Origin: Chamaea fasciata
Taxonomy: Eukaryota > Chordata > Aves > Passeriformes > Sylviidae
DNA length: 64,000 bases
Assembly: GCA_029207755.1 (NCBI GenBank)
Contig: JARCOQ010000004.1
Coordinates: 43,184,305 to 43,248,304 of the forward strand
Reading direction: 5' to 3'
Positions 25,463 through 36,730 of the stretch are shown here, one piece after another. A program made the translations under genes and the position numbers. The notes under the pieces were generated by a model. It searched no databases. It saw only the letters and a program-made list of their open reading frames with translations, and was not told the DNA's origin. Position 1 is the stretch's first letter. Each line of letters starts with the position of its first letter.

Positions 25463-28400
25463 ACTTTTCTGATTTTTTTTTTAAAAAGGCACTTACCTTT
25501 TGCAATTATGACATCATCAGAAATTTTCATGAAAGACTGTTTTGCTGTCTTTCACCCAACAGGAAACGTTATGTACAGACAACATTTTTTTAAAAAATAT
25601 CCATATATATTCTGTGATTGTTAAGAAATAAAAATAACTCCTTGATATGTACACATAGTAAAACAAAAAATATGGCAAGCCCTTCAGTTGAAGCTAATCC
25701 ACAGATCCACAGGTGTAAGCCTATCTAAGGACTCAGGGCAAGATGTATTTCTGTTGTAAAAAAATGAAATACAGTTAAGAAGTCAGACGATCTCCAGCCA
25801 TTCAGGGAACATAGCAATGCATCACCACGAGCAATATATCACCACGTCATTAGAACATCATATAAGTACAATATAACGCTGGTACAATGTTAAGAATACT
25901 ATAAAAATAATAACCTGGTTGTTGGATCATTTATAATGTATATTAGCACAGACCACAGTAGATTGTAAACCTGGTTACATTCAGCAATTCCAACTGTATT
26001 TGTTCTGTGGAACACATCTGGAACATGCCACTCAAAAAGTGAATTCTGTATTTGAGAAATGCGGACCATGTGGTAGTAACACAAAACTGCCTAAACTGCT
26101 GCAGAAGAAATCTAACCTTGTTCAAGGGTGGGTGACAGAAGTCCAAAATATATGTGTCCTTATCCAAAATGGAAGTAAAGGTGAAAGATAGCTGAAGTGT
26201 TAGTACTTCTCCAACAATACTCCTGATGATGCTTGTAAAACAAGCTCAATATTACATGTATCAATAAGAATATAAGACGTGAAGAAACATGGGGTTTTTT
26301 TTTTATTCTTTTAGAAATGCAAATCACATGGATAACACAGGGCACATAAAGGGGAACCTGCATTCAGTGTGCAAAGGATGTGTCCAGTTAACAGAAAGCA
26401 GATCCCAGGCTCTCACACTAATGTCAGTACTAAGGAGATAACCCATTTCTTATGCGGTGGAGGGAAAAAAAAGCACTAGTTTTAGCACTAAAAAACCCCT
26501 GCAGATTTGTGATTTACGTTGTTGTCGATAAAATAGCTTTCCAATTATGAAGGAATGCATTCTGTGTTAATGATCACAACCACGGGTCCAAGCTTTACTC
26601 TTTTGTCAGAAGTACAGCAGATCCTCCCCGCAGCTTCACCATTAACATGTCTGTTTCCTGTCAGACCACTCAGAGATAATGTCATTTATCTCAGGGCGGC
26701 ACAAGACCAGTCATTAGCTTCAGTGAAAGACCTCAAACAAAGGCCGGATGGCTTTTTATCCAGGGCTCATAGGCTGCAGCAAAGAATCTCACTGCCTAAC
26801 AGTTTAGAACAAGTTATCTTTAAAAGAGTGATTTTCTCCCTATGAACAATTCTAGGACACTTCACTGAACAGCAGTAAAGTCTGCATGGAAAATTTTAGT
26901 CAATGGTTTTATCATATGCAATAAGGTAACTGATAAGAGCTTGCTAAAGATATCCTTTAAGAGGACAGGGTGGGTTTTTCTGATCGTTGTTGTTGGGGGG
27001 GTTGTGGAGGTTTTCTTCCCCTTCATTTTACTTAGTAAGGAAAGACAGAGCAAATAAGGTTGTACCTCAATAGCAAGACCTTTGAAGAACTGACTTTGTG
27101 TTTGCCTGCAGGAGGTGATTCACTATTATAAATTCTTCAGTGACTGAGCTTGTGGAAATCTCTTTAAATGAAAGTGGAACTGGTTAACGGTATGTATGAA
27201 CATGTGTTTTCACAGTCTCTCCTGTATTATTGCATTTCAGAAAGCTTCTATAAAGTTCCAGGTGAACTTCTTAAAATAATAATAATTTAAAAAAGAGAGT
27301 CGGAAAAATACGAGCAAATCTCAGCTTTTCAATTCCTGGGCTTATGTTGAAAACTAGAAACAGATGGCACTTTCCATGTTACTTGAATCTGGTTATTGAA
27401 CACCTCTATGGTTACGGGAGATTTTGCTTAGCACTTTTAACATACATTTCATTTATTGGACTATAAAATGCTACTTTGGAAAAACAAGTCTTTATATAGC
27501 TATAATTAAAACAGCCTTGCAGGAAAGCCCTTTAACATGGAGAACACAGTTAACCTCATGACATCTGGACAATAAATCCTTTCCTCTTTACTGGGCATTC
27601 ATGAAATTATTAAAATTGTAAAATTACTAATGCCCAAAGTGAAATATTTTTCCACTAGTTGCAAATATAGTCAGTTTTCCTACTTTGATAGATGTTCTAG
27701 ACCAGCCTCCATTGTGCTACACTAACTCTTGCTTTGCACAGGAATTCAATAGAAGATCTGGTCATACATATTGGCAGAGGTCAGCAGGTTCACACGCAAA
27801 GCTTTCCTCGGCCAAAGGGCAACAACAACTCTTCACCCAGCTCAAAAAGCACCGTCACACTACTAGACAGCACTACAGAACTTTAAGAACCTTGAGCTGT
27901 GCTTATTGTTAGACACCCATACTTATCAATGTTTTTAACAGCTAAATCCCTTATGTAGCTTTCAAAACAGTTTGCTGTCAAACAACAATAGACTTTGTTC
28001 TTTAATTACAGCAAGTGACCTCCCTGCCCTTTTATTTCACAGTGAACAAACTACACACAAGGCCGGCACGAAAAGTACATGAAGAGCATATCTCCATAAC
28101 ATCATTAATCAAAGCATGTACTTTTTACATCAATAGGTAAAATTCAGAGACTCTTGATGGCGTACTCTCAAACCCTACTGCTAAAACACAACAAAGAAAG
28201 TGAAGATAAAATAAATAATTAAATATATTAACATGTTAATTTGCTAAAGACAACTTTCAAATTGAAATGCAGTTTTAATGAGCAGTTTTAATTAGAAGAA
28301 TTTCTAAAAAATGAGAAAAATTCCATCCTGGAGTATCACTAGACTGATACATTTAGAACTGTAACTAAACCCTTCCGATTATAGCTTTCTATCTTCTACA

Positions 28401-29442
28401 TTAATTTAATGTAAACGTACTGATTTTCACATACCAGGTAAAGTTTTCCCATATCTCAGAGTAAATTATGACTCAATGAATTCCAAAATCTCCTCACAAT
28501 GGACACAAAGCATATTTTATAGCTATTCTGAACACTTTTCAATGTAATAGCTGTTAAAAATACAAAAAACTTAGTTGGAACTAAGATGAAGAGTTCATGC
28601 TGACAAACAGTCAGTAACTGTGCTAAAAACAGTATGGATGAGAAATGGAAAATGGAGACAGGTTTTAACACCAAAAACCTTAGGAGTGGTTAGCCTACCT
28701 GTCAAAGCTACTTATTCAGACATGTCACTGGTGGCTTAGCCACAAAATGGACTGCACAAATATAGCTCAAACATCTTAGAATTACAGCACACTTTGACTT
28801 TATCCACATATTAGGGGAGTGGCGACTTTTACAACATACTTGCGGTTTCTGCATAAAAGAGCCGGCAGAACACAGTCATTGATTTAATTAGGCTTCATAA
28901 GATCCAATTTATCATGTTTTACATGACTTTCTGCAGCAAGAAAGCATAATAAATAGACTAAAAATATAATTGAAGCATGCTGTGAAAGCTAAACAGTGAC
29001 TAAAACTCTTGGGAATCTGCTCCAAGGTTTTCACCAACAGTAAACAAATGCAGTATTATATTCCACACCACATATAAAAACATGTAGATTTTGAATCAGC
29101 AGTCATGAACATATTTGATTCTAAAAGAAAACTTCCAAATTCATGAGGCATGTCTTGCACAACAGTAAGATTACTGAACATTGATTTGAACATGCAGGCT
29201 GAAAATTATGTTTTTATCAACACATATAAGTTGCTTTGTGCAAGTATGGCATGTATGTTCTAGCATACAAACAGTCAAAGCAACAACACTTCAACAATAT
29301 AAAACCTTTTAAGAATTCTTTCCAATGACAATTAATTATTTGGGGAAAAAAAAAGCAGAACAGCAAGCATGAAACACTCGAATGTTATTAATATTGCCAC
29401 AGTCTGGACTTAAAGTATCAACCATTATCAGCAACAAGCTAA

Positions 29443-29504
<62 letters not shown>

Positions 29505-29531
29505 TACTATTACTATTACTATTACTATTAT
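29443..29531 (+). repeat. (ATT)n microsatellite grading into (ACTATT)n
   Basis: About 19 ATT units followed by about five ACTATT hexamers. The minus-strand frame crossing it encodes an Asn/Ser run, which is only the repeat. Confidence 0.95.
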
Positions 29532-31783
29532 AGTTGTTATTAAATATAACATTCTTGGCTAAGAAAAACGCTAAAGGACGTTGCTTAAGACAGCAAACAA
29601 GCACACCATTGTGCCAGACAATGGCCAAGGCTGCACGACTCCGATGTGCAAAGCCTGTATTAAAGTCGGTGTGTGCCAACAGCAGCGGCTGTTGCTCGAA
29701 ATGCAAGCTCCAGACCTCTTCCTGGAGCGACATCTACAACACACAGAGTGTGCCACTGACGCTGAACTCCTCCATTCGTGTTTGCTCTGAATTTGCATGC
29801 CATCCCATTTACATTGCACATAAGATTACTTGTACGTATATAGATTCTTCATACAATTTCCTGTGTGACTGGGGAGTTGAAAGAACACAAAAACGGGAGA
29901 AACCACACCACCCTCTAATCTCTGTTGCCATGGGAGCAGCCTTTGAGATACTGAAATGTTCAGATTGCCAGCTAAACAAAATTGTTGAATGTGAACATTT
30001 GGCTGAGAGATTAAAAGGCTAAGGGGGTTGCAAAAGGGCAGTACCTCCCACATTCCAGGCAGCCACTGAATCCAATCAAATGGCTCTGACTCTTTAACCA
30101 CAGTCATTGTGAAGACCGGATTAGGGCAATTTATCTAGATAGTTAAAACAGATTAGAAAACTGCAATTTGAAGACTATTGGCAACAGAAGTAAATGCCTA
30201 CTGTACTAAGTTAATAAAGAGACCATGAGATTTTTGGACACCTTTCTGCCGTGAAGAGCACTTTTCATAAATCAAAATGTGAACATATACATGTGAATTA
30301 CATAGCAATCTGGTTTTCCCATCTACATTTAGACAAGGTCATAAGGTTCATTCAAATTCATCCACAGATATGCTATCTTAAAAGCAATAATATGCATACA
30401 ATATGAAATTTAATTTGTTCCTTGCCTTGAACAGAATACCTTGGAATTATCCTCCAGTACTAACAAATATCTGATATCAGAAAGACCCAAATCTAATCCT
30501 CCAGTCGATTTAGTATTACAAAAACTTCATGACTGAAATACAAAAAGCTGGTAGCCAGTCATAAGAAGACATAACTCCCCGCTCCCTGAGACCTTCAGCC
30601 CTCCCAGACACTTGAAGATCATATAGTCAACACCGACCCCAAAGTTTCCCCACTGCTGAACGTTCACTTGGGGAAGTTGTAAAAGCAGGTAATTTAGGAC
30701 CAACAGCTGATAACACAGTCACAATCTAACACCGTGAGATTGTTCATTTGGAGGATGTTGGTTTGCTTTATTTTTTCAGGCAGAGCAGGTTCCCTTTGTT
30801 TAACAACCTGTAGAATTTAACATACTTGTAATCCTGGGCCAATATTGGCCCTCTGGACCCTCAGAAGATGACTTCTGCCCTAGGGACAGAACTCCCACCA
30901 ACACCAGAATATCCTTGAGCCAGCAGTTGACAAAAGACGATAAGGTCTCCCTCCACCTTTCCCGAAGAGCACTAGCATCTAACATCTATTCATACAGAAA
31001 GCATCCTTGTAAATAGGAAGCCATAAAACCACACTCTCCCATCTGATTTCTTTCACACATTTCAACCGCTCAACGAACAAGCAGTTCAAATCCAAGAGCC
31101 AGCATGGCTCGGAGAGGAAAAATCCCCCAGACAGGAGACAAAGTGCTCCACTCTGTTCTAAAAGCTGTTTTGCATACACGATTCTCAGCACAAGGTGCAC
31201 TTCCCTCCTCCCAGCATACTCCTTCCAGGAAGACAAGAGGCACTGCCTGTCTGCCGGCTCCTTCCTCCTAGCTGCTACACCAGCTTCTGGGGCCTCTGGG
31301 CTACAGTGCCACAGAAGCCCCCAGCACAAAATGCATCCTTCATCTTCACCAAGTACAACGGCGGAGCCCGGGTACTCTGCCGACGGCTCCCGTTTCCTCC
31401 CCCAAGCACAATCTCAGCTCTAGGCAGTAGGACAGAGAAGGGAAAGGGGTTCCTTTGGACTTTGGGAGAGAAATGGCCATGAACGCCTGCTGATGTTGTG
31501 GAAGAGTCAGCACATACTAGACCTGCTGTGCCTGGAGCCTGAGCTGTGCACCCCCAGCCTGTGAACACATACCATCCCACCAGTACTGCTGCTCTCTGCT
31601 AAAACTGGGGACAGCTCAGTCAGGGTCATCTCTGTGTTTCTCCCTCTGGGCAAGTGCAAATAAAATGAACAAGACAGAACAGAAATGTTCTCCAGGTCTG
31701 AAGACAGGGAGAGGAAATCACAAGGAAGAGCAGCACACTGGAAACATGGTATTTTCCACGTAGGGAAGAGGTCTCTGGGTTGG

Positions 31784-31838
31784 GTGGGGGGTTTTTTGGT
31801 TGGGTTTGTTTTTTGTGGGTTTGTTTGGGCTTTTTTTG
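31784..31838 (+). repeat. G/T-rich imperfect tract
   Basis: GGGTTGGGTGGGGGG followed by TTTGGTTGGGTTTGTTTTTTG-like units, just inside the intron about 140 bases from the ZNF608 donor. It is the complement type of the A/C-rich tracts elsewhere in the window. Confidence 0.7.
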
Positions 31839-31973
31839 TAAGGGAAGGAGGAAGGACATACGCATGTCACAAATACACTGAGAGGACAGAGGAGCCAGAC
31901 ATACGTCATGGGACACTCATGGGACACTTATTATAGACATGGGTAAACACAGAAGAGGTGGAGAGGAGCTTTG

Positions 31974-31979
31974 TCCTAC
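31974..31979 (-). promoter_or_regulatory. ZNF608: Splice donor of the ZNF608 first coding exon
   Basis: On the minus strand the exon ends AAAAG and continues GTAGGA, a usable though not ideal 5' splice site. Its position right after the codons for KTEK matches the remembered human exon junction, and homology stops exactly there. Confidence 0.85.
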
Positions 31980-32858
31980 CTTTTCTGTTTTCAATTTCTT
32001 GATTCGCCTGTGGCTCTCCTCCTCCTCCTCTTCCTTCTTTATCAAAACAGAGTTCCCCATTAACCCTGAATCTGGGGTACTTTTGTTCACCTCCCCCACA
32101 GCAGAGGAGGTGCAGTGGAAGGGGCTGCTGCTTCCACCACTGCCTCCCTTGGCCCCAAAGCCATAGAGGTGCCCAGAGGGAATTTGGCTATTGCCACCCC
32201 CACTGCCATTGAGGTGGCCCTGCTGCAAGTCATGCTGCTTGTCCTTCCTGGATTTTCCTGCATCCTTATCCCGCTTGGAGCCTCTGCTGCCTGGGGCTTT
32301 ACCTGGTTTCTCCTCTTTGTTTTTCCCACAAGAGGACACAGTGGTGGTGTTGCTGGTGTTATTATTGCCGTTTGGGTTACTGCTCACACTTTGACCCAGT
32401 GCTGAATTCATGCCAGTTGCCTCCCCAGGGCGCCCTTGGACTTCCTGCCTTTTGCCAGCACTGATTTCAGGAATCCCATACAAGGCAGCAGAAGGCAGAG
32501 ATTTATTAGCATCCTTAGAAGTTTTACTCCTTTTCACTTTTGATTTGCTAGTCTCTTTGTGAGAGGAATTCCCCTGGGGAGCAGAGGGCTGAACAGAAGT
32601 GAATTTTAGGCCATCAGCTAAGGCTGAGGTAGCATTAGCCCCACTGGAAGCCAGACCCCCACAATCCTTGGAGCTGGTGTTGCTGCTGCTGGTGGTATTA
32701 GAATTATTCATCTCAAATTTCTGTCTGTCCTTCTCTAAGTCAGCGTCCAAATCGATTATTAAATTCCCAACACCGATTTCCCAATCATCGCCACTGTCAT
32801 AAGTGTCAACTGCGTTTGGATCCACACCTTTTCCTGCAGTGGAAGTGTTCAATGACAT
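31980..32858 (-). CDS. ZNF608: ZNF608, first coding exon (N-terminal 293 residues; partial gene)
   Basis: Seen: the frame opens at ATG 32858-32856 with A at -3 and runs 293 codons to Lys at 31982-31980, then GTAGGA. After that the frame reads into a tail with no family likeness, so exon end and phase-0 donor are placed at 31980/31979. Residues 1-45 hold the acidic block [19 protein letters not shown] (20-38), shared by ZNF608 and ZNF609. Then come Ser/Asn/Thr-rich stretches (50-64, 160-175), basic nuclear-localisation-like segments (105-119, 192-208), a Gly/Ser-rich stretch (216-246) and KKEEEEEE (274-281) before [10 protein letters not shown] (284-293). Known from memory: the ending IKKLKTEK, the [10 protein letters not shown] and LYGFGAK blocks and the start favour ZNF608 over ZNF609. 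The family are large nuclear proteins with one C2H2 finger, implicated in transcriptional control; ZNF609 binds NIPBL and Integrator. The finger exon is absent here. The Asn/Ser linkers are likely length-variable between species. Very secure as ZNF608. Confidence 0.97.
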
Positions 32859-32876
32859 CCTGAAGATGAGATCTCT
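32859..32876 (-). promoter_or_regulatory. ZNF608: Candidate 3' splice acceptor(s) just upstream of the ZNF608 start codon
   Basis: Reading the minus strand into the ATG, two AG dinucleotides follow short pyrimidine runs: TTTTTACTCTAG (ending at 32875) and TCTCATCTTCAG (ending at 32860, one base before the ATG). Either could join a non-coding first exon to the coding exon. If neither is used, the exon's 5' UTR extends farther right. The sequence alone does not decide. Confidence 0.35.
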
Positions 32877-34673
32877 AGAGTAAAAATCCGATGAACTTTC
32901 CTTTGGAGATGTGGGGACATTCGTTTATCTCCGTTGGGCTCTCTCTTAAGTTCAACTCTTCTTGTCTTCCTCCCCTAGGTGTGTCTAAGCTCACAACCTG
33001 CAGTCCACATCCACGTTGTCCTGTGAGGAGGGAAAAAGTCAAGTATTTCTTGTCTGGGTGTTACCACAACATAACGTCACTCAATAAAGAGGGGGCAAGG
33101 TAGGGGGGAGCAAAAACATTCACCATTGCCACGTTCTTAAGTTTGTTAAGCCAGAGGCAGTGGTGTTTCTATAACAAGCACTTTTAATCTAGTTGTATAC
33201 CAACATCCACAACCTCTCTTAAAAAGCCATATCCATAAAAAGAAGAGGAAAAAAAGAAGAAAAAAAACGGGAACAAAAAAAATTATTTACATTATTTAAA
33301 TCCACAAAGTTCAGGAAATACAGTCATAGAAGTGGTGCCTAGCTCTTGGAGCACATGTTGTAATCGAACCCCTTGGACCACCACCTAGGCATGAAAAGGG
33401 GAAAAGGAAGAACACGGATTCACTCTTGACTGCATTCCATGGATTTTGTGGCTTTAAACCAGACCCTTGAAGTTTTGTGACTCTCCTGTATAATCTTTTA
33501 CCCCCTTTCCACTTAATCTCTTGGGGGGGTGGGGAAGGAGAATGCTAAGGGAAGTGGGAAACCTCATTTTCCCTGCCACAATACACCTTCTGTTAAAAAA
33601 ACAATGTACAAACTCAAATGTTTACTGGAAAATATTAAACTCCATAGGTTAAAATTAAAAAAAAAAAAAAAGTGAGAAGAAATAAAAATTCTCTTTTCTT
33701 TAAAAAGATATCCTTAAGATAACAGTACTAAAAGCAGCTCTAGTGTATTCCTAGGTCACACAATTGGTAGGTCTGTTAAATATAGTATTACTGACTGTAC
33801 AGGAAACTGATTAAGACATACACTTTAAGTGATCTGCACCAAGGTGGCCTCAGTGACCGCAAATGAGTGTGTGTTTGACAAAGCTTAGTTAAAACAATTT
33901 TAAAGGGATCTCTCCCTTTTACAGCCGACTGCCGAAATATTTATACATAGATAGCATAATGCTTACCTTTAATCCTTTATCATTTTTAATTAAACCAGCA
34001 AATCAAAATGCTGTTCCCACTCGTCTCAGCAACAACTCTGTGCCTCATTTTACTTAAAGAGCAAGTGATCAAGAAGTAGAAAGCAAGTATCATCTCAGCC
34101 AGTATAAATCGGTCAATAACAAATCTCCCCCTACTTTGGCACACGGATCAGAAGTCCTTTTTTATGTTTGTTTAGGTTTTTTTCGTCCTTGCTTAAAGAA
34201 AAGAATAAAAGAAAAAAGGAAAAAAATGCTGTGCCTCACAACTTTACAAGTTGGGAGGTAATATTTCACATTCAGAAGTGAAGCATCAAGGACCAGATTT
34301 TTGTTTGTTTGGTTTTCCTGAATAAGCACCGAGAGGTAATAATCATCACAGCAATATTAAAAAAAAAAAAAAATAAACAAGGAAAAAAAAAAAAAAGGAA
34401 AGAAAGAAAAAAAAATGTTTCCCCAACTTCACACTCCGTCTTCAGCCTCGGACCTGGGAGCCATCCCGATCAGTAAGTAATGATCCCACGAAACAAACCT
34501 ACAGGCGCCCGGGTGTTACAAGACAGAATGTGCTAACATCGGGATAAATTAGTGAAAGGGAGGAAGGAAAAAAAAGAAGAAAGGACTGAAAATCTGGGCT
34601 GGATTCCGCCTGTTAGTTGGGAAGTGGCATTTTTTTCGCCCGTCCTGACAGATCTGATTTCTTGAAGTAACTT

Positions 34674-34740
34674 GAGGGGGAAACGGGCGGGGGAGGTGAA
34701 AGAGGGGGGGCGAGGAAGAGGAGGAGGAGCGGGAGGGGGG
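34674..34740 (+). other. G-rich tract with quadruplex potential
   Basis: Seen: repeated G-runs of three to seven, including GAGGGGG, GGGCGGGGG, GAGGGGGGGCG and GGGAGGGGGG within 67 bases. More than four G-runs of at least three lie close enough to fold as a G-quadruplex on the plus strand. It lies in the presumed first intron near the CpG islands. Confidence 0.6.
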
Positions 34741-34815
34741 AATCACTGATCTGATAAACTGGTTATCAAAACATTTTGTGGGAGTGGAGGAAGGACTGCG
34801 TGCTCTCCAACGATG

Positions 34816-34852
34816 TAAATTTTCCCAGGGGTAAAATTTTCCCAGGGGTAAA
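34816..34852 (+). repeat. 17-base tandem duplication
   Basis: TAAATTTTCCCAGGGG is followed at once by TAAAATTTTCCCAGGGG and then TAAAG. Two near-identical copies sit about 0.4 kb inside the first CpG island. Confidence 0.8.
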
Positions 34853-35264
34853 GATTTCGGGGAGGAAGGTGCCTGTCCCCGTCCGTCCGTCCGTCCCTCC
34901 CCTCCCAGCCTTAGATCAGCGCTTTATAAAAATAGGAATTTAAAAAAAAAAAAATCAGCATAGGCACATTATCAGTTTCGAATTGCTGTCTCGGGGAAAA
35001 AAAAAAAAAAAAAAACAAACAACGAAAAACCCGTGAGCTTGGGCTAGTCAGTCATGCGGTAAGTAATTCAGTAATTAGAATCCGAGGAGATAAAGCGGAC
35101 GACCTTTTTGTCAGGACAGATCGCTCCCACCTTATTGTTTCAGCAAACCTCGCAGTCTACCGTTATCACCCCCTCCCCCTTCCCTATGTCTCCCTCCTCC
35201 TCCCCAAGTCAGACGGTCTCGGAGCTTTAGCTTAGTATTTTTAATTAGCCGGCGATGGGAAGCT

Positions 35265-35600
35265 AAAAGCCGTAATGAATTGCCGGTGGCGGGAGGGCGG
35301 GGGAAAGGGAAGGCGCGGCGGCTCCTGCCGCCCGCGTCACGTGACGCCGCCGGGCTTCATTGGCCGCCGCCGAGCGCGGCCGGGGCCGCCCCTAACACAC
35401 CCGGCGGGGCGGGCCGCGCCCTGCCCCGGCCCCGCGCCGCGGCCCCGCCGCCTCTGCTGGAGCCCCGGAGTGCCCCTCACGACGACCTCGCCTAGCCCCC
35501 CGCCGCCTCCCCGGGGGGCGCATTTACCTCAGGGCTTTACCTTCCCTGCGCCTCCGGGCCGGCAGAACGAGACGGCGGTGGAAGCGGCCAAGGCATCAGC
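35265..35600 (-). promoter_or_regulatory. ZNF608: CpG island 1, candidate ZNF608 promoter / first exon
   Basis: Very GC- and CpG-rich, 2.4 kb upstream of the coding exon. On the minus strand it carries CCAAT in GGCGGCGGCCAATGAAG (about 35357-35361), next to the palindrome GCGTCACGTGACGC (35334-35347) holding an E-box CACGTG. On the minus strand two strong donor-like sites occur near 35520-35545 (GGAAG/GTAAAG and TGAG/GTAAAT). A non-coding exon could therefore end inside the island. Open frames across it are GC-rich artefacts. The assignment to ZNF608 is inferred from position and strand. Confidence 0.65.
35334..35347. promoter_or_regulatory. 14-base perfect palindrome with E-box (GCGTCACGTGACGC)
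   Basis: Self-complementary over 14 bases, centred on CACGTG with TCACGTGA. That core is bound by USF and by MiT/TFE factors. It lies about 10 bases from a minus-strand CCAAT box in CpG island 1. Confidence 0.75.
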
Positions 35601-36466
35601 CGCCGACGGACGATCCCACCCCCACCCCCCAGCTCCAGCCTCGCGTTTCTGGTGTCTCGGTGTGACACATGCGAGGTGCCTCCCGGTCTGCCAGTCCCCC
35701 ATCGCTCCTGCTAACGAGCGCAGTGCTCTCGGGGCCGGGGAAGCAATGCAGACTTGGCTGTAATGGTGTCACTTTTATTTCCCCTCCTCCCCCCGCCCTG
35801 GGTTAGTTAAAACCCAAAAAAGGCACTATGCTTTAACGCCCCCCAAGTGCACCGTCAAGTATGATTTGTGTGGCTACAGTGCTTTCACCCTCTTACTTCC
35901 CTCAAATATCTCACCCTGTTTGTGGGATTTTTTTTTCCTCCTTTAGAAATCCCCAAGAACCCTAGTTATCTCAGCTCCCCAAACTCTTCAACACTCCCGT
36001 TTGCAGAGAAAAAGAAAATCCCCTCTAAGTGCTACAGACACACCACGCAACCGTACTTACGGTCTGTATTGGATCGAGTTGACCTTTTCCTTCTAACTGC
36101 ATTGAGTGTGTTTTTGTTGCAGCCGCTTTTTATTTTAGGAAAAAAAAAATTCTAATGTCTTCAACAGATTTATTGTGTTTGGAAGAAGAGAGCACCATAT
36201 ATCATGAACCTTCCTTTCTAGAAACCAAATTAAAACAAAACGACAAAAAAAAAAAAGAAAAAATAAAAATAAAAACTGGGCAGAGAAGGCAAACGCGGCA
36301 TGTGTGTCTGTCCCCTCACAGGCTGACACACAGGCACAGGGGACAGGGGCGCTGCCCCCACGGCAGCGGCCGAGGCGGGGGAGTGGGAGCCTCGCTCCGC
36401 GCGGTACCTGAGAGGGACTTTTCTTTGTTCGCGATGCCCTTTCCCTGCCGGCCAATCAGCACCCAG

Positions 36467-36494
36467 CTTTTATGAAACCGAGCTCTGCGATTGG
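36467..36494 (-). promoter_or_regulatory. Minus-strand CCAAT box plus TATA-like element
   Basis: GGGCCAATCGC then, 15 bases on, TTTCATAAAAGC. CCAAT-TATA spacing here is shorter than average but functional examples exist. Orientation points toward the ZNF608 coding exon. Confidence 0.4.
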
Positions 36495-36529
36495 CCCGCC
36501 GCTCCTCCTGCCTGCCGGCGAGGGCGAGA

Positions 36530-36730
36530 GACACAAACACGCACCCGCTCGCACCCCCGGCACCCGCTCGTACTCGCGCCTTGTATTCCGCACACACGCC
36601 CGGTACCCTCACACCCGCACACGCTGTACTCCGCACACACTGTACTCCTGCACGTACGCCCGGTACCCCCGCAATACACATTGTACACTCACACGGTCTG
36701 CACTCAGACGCACACTACGCACACGCACGC
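36530..36730 (+). repeat. Degenerate CA/CG-rich minisatellite-like stretch
   Basis: Imperfect units such as CGCACACAC, CGTACTC, CGCCCGGTACCC and CTGTACTCC recur through 200 bases. CGCCCGGTACCC occurs twice (about 36597 and 36657, 60 bases apart), which suggests a 60-base higher-order duplication. Confidence 0.6.

Larger units (their letters stand above)
23927..31973. other. Inferred ZNF608 intron, proximal part; no further exon seen
   Basis: No exon is supported. Contents are AT microsatellites (24884-24905, 25447-25462), an ATT array (29443-29531), a mixed GC region with overlapping open frames in several phases (29575-29800) and a GC-richer stretch at 31190-31600. A G/T-rich tract at 31784-31838 ends it. 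The 162-codon frame at 29534-30022 lacks any recognisable domain and runs out of the ATT array, so I treat it as non-coding. Confidence 0.55.
32877..35249 (-). other. Inferred ZNF608 5' intron/UTR region
   Basis: No coding segment. The region lies between the coding exon and the first CpG island, so it should hold the first intron and perhaps part of a non-coding exon. It contains several A-runs (33658-33671, 34359-34396, 34998-35015), a 17-base tandem duplication (34816-34852) and a G-rich tract (34674-34740). A CCGT run lies at 34878-34895. On the minus strand AAAG/GTAAGC (around 33965) is a good donor-like match, but no exon can be proved. Confidence 0.45.

Noticed and set aside
29428..29733. 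Asn/Ser-repeat minus-strand frame
   Set aside because: Translation of the ATT/ACTATT microsatellite.
29534..30022. 162-codon plus-strand frame
   Set aside because: Starts beside an ATT microsatellite, has no recognisable domain, and the same DNA is also open in another plus frame and on the minus strand. That is typical of a stop-poor patch rather than a gene.
31917..31979. Continuation of the ZNF608 frame for 20 more codons to a stop
   Set aside because: Family similarity stops at the Lys before GTAGGA. The extra residues are intron read-through, so the exon is ended at 31980.
35275..35763. 162-codon frame in CpG island 1
   Set aside because: Pro/Arg/Ala-rich translation caused by GC-rich DNA lacking stop codons. 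It runs opposite to the likely promoter direction.
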